62,146 nucleotides of DNA from an uncultured Corynebacterium sp. (GCF_947253065.1 NZ_CAMXWS010000009.1:1-62146); one strand, 5' to 3'. Numbered from the stretch's first letter, positions 51,989 through 60,259 are shown. The notes: generated from the letters alone by a model not told the origin. A program made the numbers and translations.

Positions 51989-53491
51989 ATGACTGCGTAC
52001 GACCTGATGGATTACAGCGACGTCCTGGAAAAGTATGACCCGGTAATGGGTCTTGAGGTGCACGTGGAGCTGGGCACGGAGACCAAGATGTTCTCCACCT
52101 CGTCCGCCCACTTCGGTGCGGAACCGAACACTAATATTGACCCGGTCTCGCTCGGTCTCCCGGGCGCACTGCCCGTGGTCAATGCTAAAGGCGTTGAATG
52201 GGCCATCAAGATCGGCCTTGCTCTCAATTGCAAGATCGCCGAGTCTTCCCGCTTCGCACGCAAGAACTACTTCTACCCGGATCAGCCGAAGAACTACCAG
52301 ATCTCTCAGTACGACGAGCCGATCGCTTATGACGGCTACCTGGATGTCGTGCTTGATGATGGCACCGAGTGGCGTGTTGAGATTGAGCGTGCCCACATGG
52401 AGGAAGACACTGGCAAGCTGACTCACCTGGGTTCTGCTTCCGGTCGTATTTCTGGCGCTACCGCTTCTCTGGTGGACTGCAACCGTGCAGGCATTCCGCT
52501 GATTGAGATCGTGACTAAGCCGATTATCGGTGCGGGGGAGCGCGCCCCGGAGGTCGCACGTGCTTATGTCGGCGCTCTGCGTGAACTGGTGAAGGCGCTC
52601 GGCGTTTCCGATGCACGCATGGACCAGGGCTCTATGCGTTGCGATGCAAATGTTTCTCTCCGCCCGAAGGGGCAGGAGAAATTCGGTACGCGTACCGAGA
52701 CCAAGAACATCAACTCCCTGAAGTCCGTCGAGCAGGCTGTGCGCTACGAGATGCAACGCCAGGCAGGCGTGCTCGACGGTGGCGGCGAGATTGTGCAGGA
52801 AACCCGCCACTACCAGGAGACCGACGGTTCGACGTCCAAGGGGCGTCCGAAGGAAGAGGCGAGCGAGTACCGCTACTTCAACGATCCGGACCTGCCGCCG
52901 GTGATTGCAAAGCCGGAATGGGTCGAGGAGATTCGTGCAACTCTGCCGGAGCTGCCGTGGGTCCGTCGTGCTCGCATTCAGGAGGAGTGGCAGCTGCCGG
53001 AGAAGGAATTCCGCGACCTGGTCAATGCTGGTGCCCTCGACCTGATCGTGGACACCGTCGAGGCGGGGGCCACGCCGGACGAGGCCCGTGCATGGTGGGT
53101 CTCCTACATCGCAGGTAAGGCGAATGAGCTCGGCCGTGACCTTGATGCACTCGGTGTCACGCCGGCTGATGTCGCTCGTGTTGTGGAGCTGGTCAAGGAA
53201 GGCAAGCTGACCACCAAGCTTGGCCGTCAGGCTATCGACGGCGTCATCGAGGGTGAAGGCAACGTCGATGAGGTCGTGGCCAAGCGCGGACTCGAGGTCG
53301 TCCGTGATGATGGAGCGATTGAAGCGGCGGTTGACGAAGCACTGGCTGCCAACCCGGACATCGTGGAGAAGTACAAGGCTGGCAACACCAAGGTCACCGG
53401 AGCGATTGTTGGCGCGGTGATGAAGGCGACGCAGGGCAAGGCTGATCCTCGCTCGATCAACGAGATCATCGCTAAGAAGCTCGCTGACTAG
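51989..53491 (+). CDS. gatB: Glu-tRNA(Gln)/Asp-tRNA(Asn) amidotransferase subunit B
   Basis: Kinase and tRNA-binding subunit of GatCAB. 500 residues: GLEVHVELGTETKMFS, IGLALNCKIAESSRFARKNYFYPDQPKNYQISQ-type core (RKNYFYPDQPKNYQ), RMDQGSMRCDANVS, TKNINSLKSV, and the C-terminal YqeY-like domain. ATG at 51989 chosen because TACACT ends 8 nt before it (leaderless). Confidence 0.96.
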   Translation: MTAYDLMDYSDVLEKYDPVMGLEVHVELGTETKMFSTSSAHFGAEPNTNIDPVSLGLPGALPVVNAKGVEWAIKIGLALNCKIAESSRFARKNYFYPDQPKNYQISQYDEPIAYDGYLDVVLDDGTEWRVEIERAHMEEDTGKLTHLGSASGRISGATASLVDCNRAGIPLIEIVTKPIIGAGERAPEVARAYVGALRELVKALGVSDARMDQGSMRCDANVSLRPKGQEKFGTRTETKNINSLKSVEQAVRYEMQRQAGVLDGGGEIVQETRHYQETDGSTSKGRPKEEASEYRYFNDPDLPPVIAKPEWVEEIRATLPELPWVRRARIQEEWQLPEKEFRDLVNAGALDLIVDTVEAGATPDEARAWWVSYIAGKANELGRDLDALGVTPADVARVVELVKEGKLTTKLGRQAIDGVIEGEGNVDEVVAKRGLEVVRDDGAIEAAVDEALAANPDIVEKYKAGNTKVTGAIVGAVMKATQGKADPRSINEIIAKKLAD

Positions 53492-53513
53492 GTGCCTGGC
53501 CACTCAATTCCGC

Positions 53514-53612
53514 AAAGGGTAACAATCTAACGGTAATTATCCTCTCGGTTTGACCGTTACGTCTCGCAAAAAAGACGTAACGGCCCGGGTTTCCGTTGAA
53601 TTGTTACCCTTT
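53514..53612. repeat. Nested palindrome element (two hairpins, one inside the other)
   Basis: Outer arms AAAGGGTAACAAT (53514-53526) and ATTGTTACCCTTT (53600-53612) are perfect and extend to 20 bp with two mismatches through CTAACGG/CCGTTGA. Inside, CCGTTACGTCT (53554-53564) pairs perfectly with AGACGTAACGG (53573-53583) around an A-rich loop. TAACG/CGTTA occurs in all four arms. It lies between the convergent genes gatB and the YkvI-type gene and has no coding content. A MITE remnant, structured RNA or protein-binding array are all possible. Confidence 0.75.
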
Positions 53613-53643
53613 ACGTTTTGTCGCCACAGTCACCGAAGCGGAC

Positions 53644-53654
53644 GCTTATCGACG
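53644..53654 (+). repeat. GCTTATCGACG word, copy 20
   Basis: Intergenic, between the nested palindrome and the terminator of the YkvI-type gene. Confidence 0.95.
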
Positions 53655-53677
53655 AGCCGCTGCGGCACAGCACAAAA

Positions 53678-53714
53678 CTGCCCCCAACCGACAATCAAAG
53701 GCGGTTGGGGGCAG
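53678..53714 (-). terminator. Intrinsic terminator of the YkvI-type gene
   Basis: Stem CTGCCCCCAACCG (53678-53690) with CGGTTGGGGGCAG (53702-53714), 11-nt loop, followed on the minus strand by TTTTG. It lies 24 bp past the stop of the gene at 53738. Confidence 0.88.
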
Positions 53715-53737
53715 TGGTGCGTTAAAGGCGAGAAGAA

Positions 53738-55141
53738 CTATTTCTTCTCGGGCTTAACGGCCGGGAACTCACCGGTCTTGTACATCTCTTCGTAGGACTT
53801 CCAGTGGATCTCCTCGCCCGGGGTATCAGGAGCGCCCTCGTAGCCCTCGGACTCAGGATCGAGTGCCGGGACGTCTTCCAGGCTGAAGTCGGTGGAATTA
53901 TCGGCATCGAGGTCCGCAGCGACTTCCTCCTGAACGGAGTGCCACAGATCCTGGTCGCCGATGTGAGAGTCGGAGGTCAGCTCGTCGACCTCATCACGCT
54001 CGGCGGAGGTCAGGTCTTCCTGATCCGGGTGGAGCTGGGTCTCAGCCAACTCAGCGAGGCGCTCACGGCGCTCGGTCTCTTCCTTGATGCTCTGGCGGTC
54101 ACGGAACCATGCGATGCCCATAACGATGCCAAGGATCAGGCCGAGGTAACCAAGGACCGGGTAGACCCAACCGACCAGATCGGCGAAACCAATAAAGGAA
54201 AGGGCGAAGCCGATGGCGACGACGATGAAGTAGTAGGGGCGGAAACGGTTCGGCTTGTCGTGGCTGAGACGACGGCCGAGCGCGTAGAACAGGCCGACTG
54301 CGGTGTTGTAGATCATCAAGTAGATGACGATGGAGACGATTGTGCCCACTGCAGGGTGCATGGTGTCGAAGACCATGAGCAACGGCAGATCCGCGCCCAT
54401 GATGTGTTCCATATTGAAGAACAGGATGAAGACCAGGATCAGCAAAAGCACAGCGAACATGATGCCGCCGAGCAGACCGCCCTTACCGGTCTGTGCCGGG
54501 TTCATGTGGGAGCCAGCGAAGACGAGCATCATGGAGCAGTCCATGATCATGACCAAGGTGGCGTAGTTCAGTGCGGTGATCAGCCAGTTATCAAAGGTTC
54601 CGGAGGCAGCCTGGTTCGTCTGGGCGAGCTCGTTGAGCTGGCCCACGTTATCGGGAAGGTTCACCAGGGTGATCACGAAGGCACCGATGATGCAAAGGAT
54701 GAGCAGCGGCGTGATCATGGAGATGACATTGGTCAGCCTGTCGATGTCCAGGAAACCGGATGCGACGAGCAGAACCACCATGATTGCGGAACCAACCCAG
54801 GTTGGGAGGCCGAATTGCTGCTCCATGTTGGAGCCAGCACCGGCCACCATGACGAAGCCGATGCAGAACAGTGTGAACATGGTGGTGATGTCCATGTACC
54901 GCGACACGATCGGGTGAGAGACCCGATTGAATACCGCGCTGTGATCGTCAGCGAGGTAGTAGGAGCCGAGCTGGTACACCCAGCCACTGAAGATCGCGAT
55001 GGTGGCGCCAGCGATAGCGGCACCGATGATGCCCTTGTAACCGAATGCAAGGAAGTACTGAATGATTTCTTGGCCGGAGGCGAAGCCTGCACCGACGGTG
55101 AGGCCGACGAGCGCCATGGCCACTTTCAGAGTTTTACTCAT
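53738..55141 (-). CDS. YkvI-family membrane protein with long acidic tail
   Basis: 467 residues. About 11 membrane helices occupy residues 5-345, beginning KVAMALVGLTVGAGFASGQEI, the diagnostic helix of YkvI-like members of the APC superfamily; transport function is unproven. The last 110 residues are hydrophilic and strongly acidic (QEDLTSAERDEVDELTS, DLDADNSTDFSLEDVP), absent from most relatives and probably cytoplasmic. Divergent from the aldo/keto reductase. Confidence 0.8.
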   Translation of the reverse strand: MSKTLKVAMALVGLTVGAGFASGQEIIQYFLAFGYKGIIGAAIAGATIAIFSGWVYQLGSYYLADDHSAVFNRVSHPIVSRYMDITTMFTLFCIGFVMVAGAGSNMEQQFGLPTWVGSAIMVVLLVASGFLDIDRLTNVISMITPLLILCIIGAFVITLVNLPDNVGQLNELAQTNQAASGTFDNWLITALNYATLVMIMDCSMMLVFAGSHMNPAQTGKGGLLGGIMFAVLLLILVFILFFNMEHIMGADLPLLMVFDTMHPAVGTIVSIVIYLMIYNTAVGLFYALGRRLSHDKPNRFRPYYFIVVAIGFALSFIGFADLVGWVYPVLGYLGLILGIVMGIAWFRDRQSIKEETERRERLAELAETQLHPDQEDLTSAERDEVDELTSDSHIGDQDLWHSVQEEVAADLDADNSTDFSLEDVPALDPESEGYEGAPDTPGEEIHWKSYEEMYKTGEFPAVKPEKK

Positions 55142-55213
55142 TAAGAAAACCTTAAAATTTCGAGAAAATGATGCGCATCGAGGTTAGCAAAGTTTCTGGC
55201 ACAATCGGCGGGT

Positions 55214-56290
55214 ATGAGTGATTACACCGCTGATCCTGACCGCTACAACCGCAACAGAGACGGCTGGTATCGCCGTGTTGGCAACTCCGGTTTGAAGCTG
55301 CCGCCGATCTCTTTGGGCTTCTGGCACAACTTCGGTGACGACAAGCCTTTGGAGAATCAACGCGTAATCATGCGCCGTGCGTTTGACCGTGGGGTCACGC
55401 ACTTCGATCTGGCCAATAATTACGGTCCACCTGCAGGTTCGGCGGAGAAGAACGCCGGAAGGATTCTGGCCGAAGATTTCGCTGCCCACCGTGACGAGCT
55501 GATCATTTCGTCGAAGGCGGGGTGGCACATGCACGATGGCCCTTACGGTTTCGGTGGTTCGCGGAAGTACCTGATGTCTTCGCTTGATCGTTCACTGGAA
55601 CGACTGGGTGTGGATTACGTGGATATTTTCTACCACCACCGACCGGATCCGGATACGCCGTTGGAAGAGACGATGTACGCGCTGCGGGATATCGTCGCAT
55701 CCGGCAAGGCCTTGTATGTCGGTATTTCTTCGTACGGTCCGGAACTCACCGCTGAAGCTGCTGAGATCATGGCAGGAGAGGGCTGCCCGCTGCTCATTCA
55801 CCAGCCGAGCTATTCCATGGTGAACCGTTGGGTCGAAGAGCCGGGGGAGGACGGAGCCTCGTTGCTTGACTCTGCCGCTGAGAGTGGTCTTGGCGTGATC
55901 GCCTTCTCACCGTTGGCGCAAGGTTTGCTCACGGATCGCTACCTTGATGGGATTCCGGCGGATTCACGCGCGGCGGCAGGCAAGTCTTTGAGCGAGGACA
56001 TGCTCAGTGAAGAGAATGTCGCTATGGCGCGAAAGCTCAATGACGTTGCGAAGGCACGTGGGCAGAGCTTGGCACAGATGGCTATCGCGTGGGTGTTGCG
56101 CGACCAAGCAGAACGCACGGTGACCAGTGCGCTTATTGGTGCGTCCAGCGTGAAGCAGCTCGATGCCAATCTTGATGCCGTGAACAACCTCGAGTTCAGC
56201 GACGAAGAGCTCACGCTTATCGACGACATAGCGCACGACGCCGGCATCAATATCTGGGCCGGTGCGACTGCGTCGCGTACACGCGGCTAA
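55214..56290 (+). CDS. Aldo/keto reductase (YghZ/Kv-beta-like)
   Basis: 358 residues. The catalytic tetrad is visible: Asp and Tyr in HFDLANNYGPPAGSAE, Lys in ELIISSKAGW, His in IFYHHRPDP. NADPH site SPLAQGLLTDRY. Similar to L-glyceraldehyde-3-phosphate reductase and methylglyoxal-detoxifying reductases. CACAAT ends 8 nt before the ATG. Near the C-terminus Leu-Ile-Asp at 56215 is a copy of the repeated word. Confidence 0.9.
   Translation: MSDYTADPDRYNRNRDGWYRRVGNSGLKLPPISLGFWHNFGDDKPLENQRVIMRRAFDRGVTHFDLANNYGPPAGSAEKNAGRILAEDFAAHRDELIISSKAGWHMHDGPYGFGGSRKYLMSSLDRSLERLGVDYVDIFYHHRPDPDTPLEETMYALRDIVASGKALYVGISSYGPELTAEAAEIMAGEGCPLLIHQPSYSMVNRWVEEPGEDGASLLDSAAESGLGVIAFSPLAQGLLTDRYLDGIPADSRAAAGKSLSEDMLSEENVAMARKLNDVAKARGQSLAQMAIAWVLRDQAERTVTSALIGASSVKQLDANLDAVNNLEFSDEELTLIDDIAHDAGINIWAGATASRTRG
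56215..56225 (+). repeat. GCTTATCGACG word, copy 21
   Basis: In the aldo/keto reductase gene; Leu-Ile-Asp. Confidence 0.95.
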
Positions 56291-56372
56291 GCGGTGTAAC
56301 TGGCGTCATGTGCACGGGCTAGTCCTGCGTGGCAGACCGAGTGAGCAGGGCTACTGCCTTAAATTTGGTGAC

Positions 56373-57230
56373 ATGACTGATAAAGGCAGCAATAAGCCCG
56401 TGAACAATTTCGAGGACGTCACCGAGATTGATGATCTCGACGTTCCCACGACGGATGTGTACACCCGCACCGGGAAGGCCGCACCCACAGAAGTGCCTCC
56501 GGCAGCGCCAAAGCAGGAAAATATCACCGCCCCTTCAGCCACAGAGAAGCCGGTGGATATCGCTGTTGACCGGGTTGGGGAGTCGTCGACAAGCGTGAAG
56601 CCTGATGCTTCGGTGGAGGAGCCAGTCGCGGCGAGCACCGTGAGCACCGCTGGCACCCTTCACACCACGGCGGCTGCGGAAGGTATTGGTACTGATCCTG
56701 CGGTGACGGAGCCGGAGCCTGCCAACCCGCCAGTTGCACGAGGCACTATCGATTTCGGTTTGCTCATCTTGCGCGTCGTACTTGGCGCAGTGCTGATCCT
56801 GACGTCTCTGGCTGTTTTGTTCCAGCTGGGTGGAAATCCTGGTCTGGCTGGCCTTGAGGAAGATTTGGCATCTCAGACGTTCCCGCACGTGCTCGCGATC
56901 GCGTTGCCGACGATGGGGCTGGCTGCAGGAGTATTCCTCGTGTTGGGATTGCTCACCCCGATCGCTGCGATGGTGGCAGTCGCTGCAACTGGCTTCGGCG
57001 TTCTGGATGCCGTCAGTGGGGCAGAAAACCCAGTGAACCTCTTCGCCTGGGATGCTTCCACCTGGTTGGCGGTTGTTTTGCTGGGTATGGCGCTAAGCGT
57101 TCAGTTCACCGGGCCGGGCGTGCTCAGCATCGACTTCAACAGGAGCTGGGCTCGTCGTCCGCTGGCTAGCTCCTGGATCTGCGCGGTGATCGGTATCGCT
57201 GCTGCGATCATCCTGTGGATCTTTGCCTAG
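56373..57230 (+). CDS. DoxX-like membrane protein with long disordered N-terminus
   Basis: 285 residues. Residues 1-125 are Thr/Pro/Ala/Glu-rich and probably disordered. The rest has four helices in the DoxX arrangement (FGLLILRVVLGAVLILTSLA, ALPTMGLAAGVFLVLGLLTPI, AAMVAVAATGFGVLD, WLAVVLLGMALSV) and a fifth at the end. TAAATT ends 7 nt before the ATG. Its last 138 bp are antisense to the GT87 gene. Confidence 0.82.
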   Translation: MTDKGSNKPVNNFEDVTEIDDLDVPTTDVYTRTGKAAPTEVPPAAPKQENITAPSATEKPVDIAVDRVGESSTSVKPDASVEEPVAASTVSTAGTLHTTAAAEGIGTDPAVTEPEPANPPVARGTIDFGLLILRVVLGAVLILTSLAVLFQLGGNPGLAGLEEDLASQTFPHVLAIALPTMGLAAGVFLVLGLLTPIAAMVAVAATGFGVLDAVSGAENPVNLFAWDASTWLAVVLLGMALSVQFTGPGVLSIDFNRSWARRPLASSWICAVIGIAAAIILWIFA

Positions 57231-58361
57231 ATCTGGCATACCGAATCGGCCGCCGAAGGAGAAGATGAGGTAGGCGATGAAGATCGCCAATCCCATCAGA
57301 CCAATGATGTTCGCGTTGAACCACAGCGGCCAAATAAATTCCTGGGCACGAGACTCATCAACGAGCTCGTAGCCCGGAACAATCCACGCGCCGGCAGCGA
57401 CAGCAAGCAAGAAACGCAGCGCCTGCTCCCGCACGGTGAAAATGAGCGGCAGCACAAGAATGATGCCTGCCCAGTGGTGGGATACCGCGAATGGGCCACC
57501 GAGAGAAATGCCCAGGACCACGATCAGCAGCGCTTCAACGCTGCGGCCGCGTTGTTCCAAGCGGTAGGCGATGAAGATCGTCGCCGCGGCGAACAGCAGC
57601 AGAATGACAGGCGCAAGCTTTTCGACGACTCCCGCATCCACCAGCCCACGCGAGAGTATGCCACCGATGCCTTGGTTTGGCGGATAGAAAATATCGCCGC
57701 CACGGTCGGTGGCGAAGAACTCCTCCGTCCAGAAATAAATCGATTCCTGCGGGCGGAAGATGAAGCCGATGATCGCTGTGAGCACGAAGAAACCGGCAGA
57801 GCGCGCAACTGACCACCAGTCTTTGCGCACGAGGAAGAGCACACCGAATGCGGCCGGAGTGAGCTTGATACCCGCGGCCACACCAATGCCAATGCCCCTG
57901 ATCGGCTTGGGTGTGAAGCCGAGAACATCAGCGGTGACCAGCAGAATCAAGAAGATATTGATCTGGCCGAAATACAGGTTCGAACTGATCGTGTCCAGAC
58001 AGGTGGAAAACCCTGTCAGGGCGACTGCCCATGCCCACCAAGGACGCAAGCCCAAACGGTGCGCCGCCATCGCCATGATCAAGAAAACAGCTCCGATGAT
58101 GGACGTGTTCCACATGATGTCCATCGTCAGCTCGTTGACCCATGTCAGGGGAACGAAAAGCAGTGCCGCGAATGGCGGGTAGATGAATGCGTAGCCGCTG
58201 CGGGAAGGGAAGCCCTGGTAAAGGGGATCGCCAGTGATGAAGGCTGCGCCGGCGTCGCGGAAGACGCCGACGTCGAGAAGCGCTTCGTGCCCGGCGGCAA
58301 CCAAGCTTTGGCCAAGGTTCAGTGCGCCAAGTATGGCGCCGAGCAGCAAAAGAAGCGGCAT
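57093..58361 (-). CDS. GT87-type polyprenyl-phosphate-sugar glycosyltransferase
   Basis: 422 residues, about ten membrane helices with an early Asp in LDVGVFRDAGAAFITGDPLY and the family pattern GYAFIYPPFAALLF, SNLYFGQINIFL, GIAVGIKLTPA-like GVAAGIKLTPAAFG. The GT87 (DUF2029) family includes mannosyl- and arabinofuranosyltransferases that use decaprenyl-phosphate sugars for envelope glycans. The last 46 residues are hydrophilic and lie antisense to the DoxX gene. The stop codon and strong codon bias of the membrane part support a real gene. Confidence 0.85.
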   Translation of the reverse strand: MPLLLLLGAILGALNLGQSLVAAGHEALLDVGVFRDAGAAFITGDPLYQGFPSRSGYAFIYPPFAALLFVPLTWVNELTMDIMWNTSIIGAVFLIMAMAAHRLGLRPWWAWAVALTGFSTCLDTISSNLYFGQINIFLILLVTADVLGFTPKPIRGIGIGVAAGIKLTPAAFGVLFLVRKDWWSVARSAGFFVLTAIIGFIFRPQESIYFWTEEFFATDRGGDIFYPPNQGIGGILSRGLVDAGVVEKLAPVILLLFAAATIFIAYRLEQRGRSVEALLIVVLGISLGGPFAVSHHWAGIILVLPLIFTVREQALRFLLAVAAGAWIVPGYELVDESRAQEFIWPLWFNANIIGLMGLAIFIAYLIFSFGGRFGMPDLGKDPQDDRSSDTDHRADPGASQRTTSPAPVEVDAEHARPGELNA

Positions 58362-58376
58362 GTCCTGTTCCTAGTT

Positions 58377-58401
58377 CTAGTTCGAGGGAATGTCGAACTA
58401 G
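58377..58401. repeat. Hairpin between ilvD and the GT87 gene
   Basis: CTAGTTCGA (58377-58385) and TCGAACTAG (58393-58401) with a 7-nt loop. No T-run follows on the minus strand, so it is at best a weak terminator or an RNA-processing site. Confidence 0.5.
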
Positions 58402-58405
58402 GAGC

Positions 58406-60259
58406 TTAGTCCACGCGGCGAACAGCGCCCTTGTCGGCAGAGGTAGCCATCTTGGAGTACGCACGCAAAGCCTTGGTCACGTGGCGCGTGCGGTTCGGTG
58501 TCCACGGCTTTTCACGCTGCTCCATCTCGGCGCGACGACGATCCAGCTCGTCATCGTCTACCTCAAGCTGGAGCTTGCGGTCGCGGACGGAAATGTGGAT
58601 GGTGTCACCGTTTTCGATCAGACCGATCAAACCACCCTGTGCAGCCTCCGGGGAGATGTGTCCGATAGACAGGCCAGAAGTACCGCCGGAGAAACGGCCA
58701 TCGGTGATCAAAGCACAGACCTTCCCCAGACCAGCGCCCTTGAGGAAGGACGTGGGGTGGAGCATTTCCTGCATGCCCGGACCACCAGCGGGGCCCTCGT
58801 AGCGGATGACCACGACTTCACCTGGCTGTACTTCGCGGGAAAGGATCATGGAGACTGCCTGCTCCTGAGAATCCACCACGCGGGCTGGGCCAGAGAACTC
58901 CCAGAGCTCCTCCTCAACACCAGCAGTCTTCAGGATCGCGCCATCCTCAGCGAGGTTGCCGCGCAGAACAACCAGGCCACCGTCAGAGGTGAAGGGGTGT
59001 TCAAAGTCGTGGATGACACCATTGACCGGATCGGTGTCCAGCTTGTCCCAACGGTTCGACTGAGAGAAAGCCTCAGATGAGCGCACGCCACCAGGGGCTG
59101 CGTGGAAGAGCTCGATTGCTTCGTCGGTGGCCTTGCCACCACGAATATCCCAGTCGTCCAGCCAGTCCTGCAGGCTGGAGTAAGCGACAGAGTGTACGTC
59201 AGTGTTGAGCAGACCTGCACGGTTCAGTTCACCAAGAATGCGTGGAATGCCACCGGCACGGTGTACGTCCTCGATGTGGGCATCGCCGTTCGGGGCGACC
59301 TTGGAGATGCAGGCGATCTCGTGAGACAGCTCGTCAATATCCTTCAGATCAAAGTTGATCTCGCCTTCCTGGGCAGCAGCGAGCGTGTGAAGGATCGTGT
59401 TGGAAGAACCGCCCATTGCCATGTCGAGGGCCATAGCATTGCGGAATGCCTCACGGGTGGCAATATTTCGCGGCAGTACCGATTCATCACCGTCGCCGTA
59501 GTAACGGCGGGCGATGTCCATGATGGCCTCACCAGCACGCTCAAAAAGACGACGGCGAGCGGTGTGGGTTGCAAGCGTGGTGCCATTGCCCGGCAGGGAC
59601 AGACCAAGTGCCTCAGTCAGGCAGTTCATCGAGTTCGCGGTGAACATGCCGGAGCAGGAACCACAGGTCGGGCAGGCAGATTCGACGATGCGGTCCAGAT
59701 CTGCATCCGAGATAGTGTCATTAGCCGAGCTGGACATTGCGTCCACCAGGTTCGTCTTGGTGCCGGTCTGAGCAACGCCATCAATAACAACGGCCTTGCC
59801 AGCTTCCATCGGTCCACCGGAGACAAAGACTGCCGGGATATTCAAGCGCAGTGCTGCATTAAGCATGCCCGGCGTGATCTTGTCACAGTTAGAGATACAC
59901 ACCATTGCATCGACGGTGTGTGCATTGACCATGTATTCGACAGAATCAGAAATGATTTCGCGGCTGGGCAGGGAGTACAGCATGCCGCCGTGGCCCATGG
60001 CGATGCCATCGTCGACAGCGATCGTGTTGAATTCCTTCGGGATGCCACCAGCCTCACGAACAGCCTCGGCGACGATGTCGCCGACATTCTTCAGGTGCAC
60101 ATGGCCTGGAACGAACTGTGTGTAGGAGTTAACGATGGCCACGATGGGGCGACCGAATTCGTTGTCCTTCGTACCGGTTGCTTTCCACAGCGCACGTGCG
60201 CCGGCAGCCTGGCGGCCGATGGTCGTGATGCGTGAGCGCAGAGGGATCGCGTTAGGCAT
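58406..60259 (-). CDS. ilvD: Dihydroxy-acid dehydratase
   Basis: Fe-S enzyme of valine, leucine and isoleucine synthesis. 617 residues. Cluster Cys in CISNCDKITPGML and ACPTCGSCSGMFTANSMN; the C-terminal GRFSGGTSGLSIGHISPEAAQGG carries the base. GAGGAG precedes the ATG. The neighbouring PH-like and MscCG-like genes match the ilvD region of C. glutamicum, where ilvB follows. Confidence 0.97.
   Translation of the reverse strand: MPNAIPLRSRITTIGRQAAGARALWKATGTKDNEFGRPIVAIVNSYTQFVPGHVHLKNVGDIVAEAVREAGGIPKEFNTIAVDDGIAMGHGGMLYSLPSREIISDSVEYMVNAHTVDAMVCISNCDKITPGMLNAALRLNIPAVFVSGGPMEAGKAVVIDGVAQTGTKTNLVDAMSSSANDTISDADLDRIVESACPTCGSCSGMFTANSMNCLTEALGLSLPGNGTTLATHTARRRLFERAGEAIMDIARRYYGDGDESVLPRNIATREAFRNAMALDMAMGGSSNTILHTLAAAQEGEINFDLKDIDELSHEIACISKVAPNGDAHIEDVHRAGGIPRILGELNRAGLLNTDVHSVAYSSLQDWLDDWDIRGGKATDEAIELFHAAPGGVRSSEAFSQSNRWDKLDTDPVNGVIHDFEHPFTSDGGLVVLRGNLAEDGAILKTAGVEEELWEFSGPARVVDSQEQAVSMILSREVQPGEVVVIRYEGPAGGPGMQEMLHPTSFLKGAGLGKVCALITDGRFSGGTSGLSIGHISPEAAQGGLIGLIENGDTIHISVRDRKLQLEVDDDELDRRRAEMEQREKPWTPNRTRHVTKALRAYSKMATSADKGAVRRVD

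Noticed and set aside
53550..53795. An 81-residue plus-strand frame in the gatB-YkvI intergenic region
   Set aside because: It runs through the palindrome and the terminator, and its translation has no domain or codon bias.
5698..56225. Reading the repeated word as a Chi or KOPS site
   Set aside because: Those are strongly strand-polar relative to replication; here the orientations are 11:10 across 62 kb. A whole-genome plot would settle it.
1920..58288. CGTCGAGAAGCGCTTCGT occurs identically at 1920-1937 and 58271-58288 in two unrelated genes
   Set aside because: Only two copies, partly self-complementary and built from common codons; it resembles the repeated word with one mismatch, but two copies are not enough to claim a second element.
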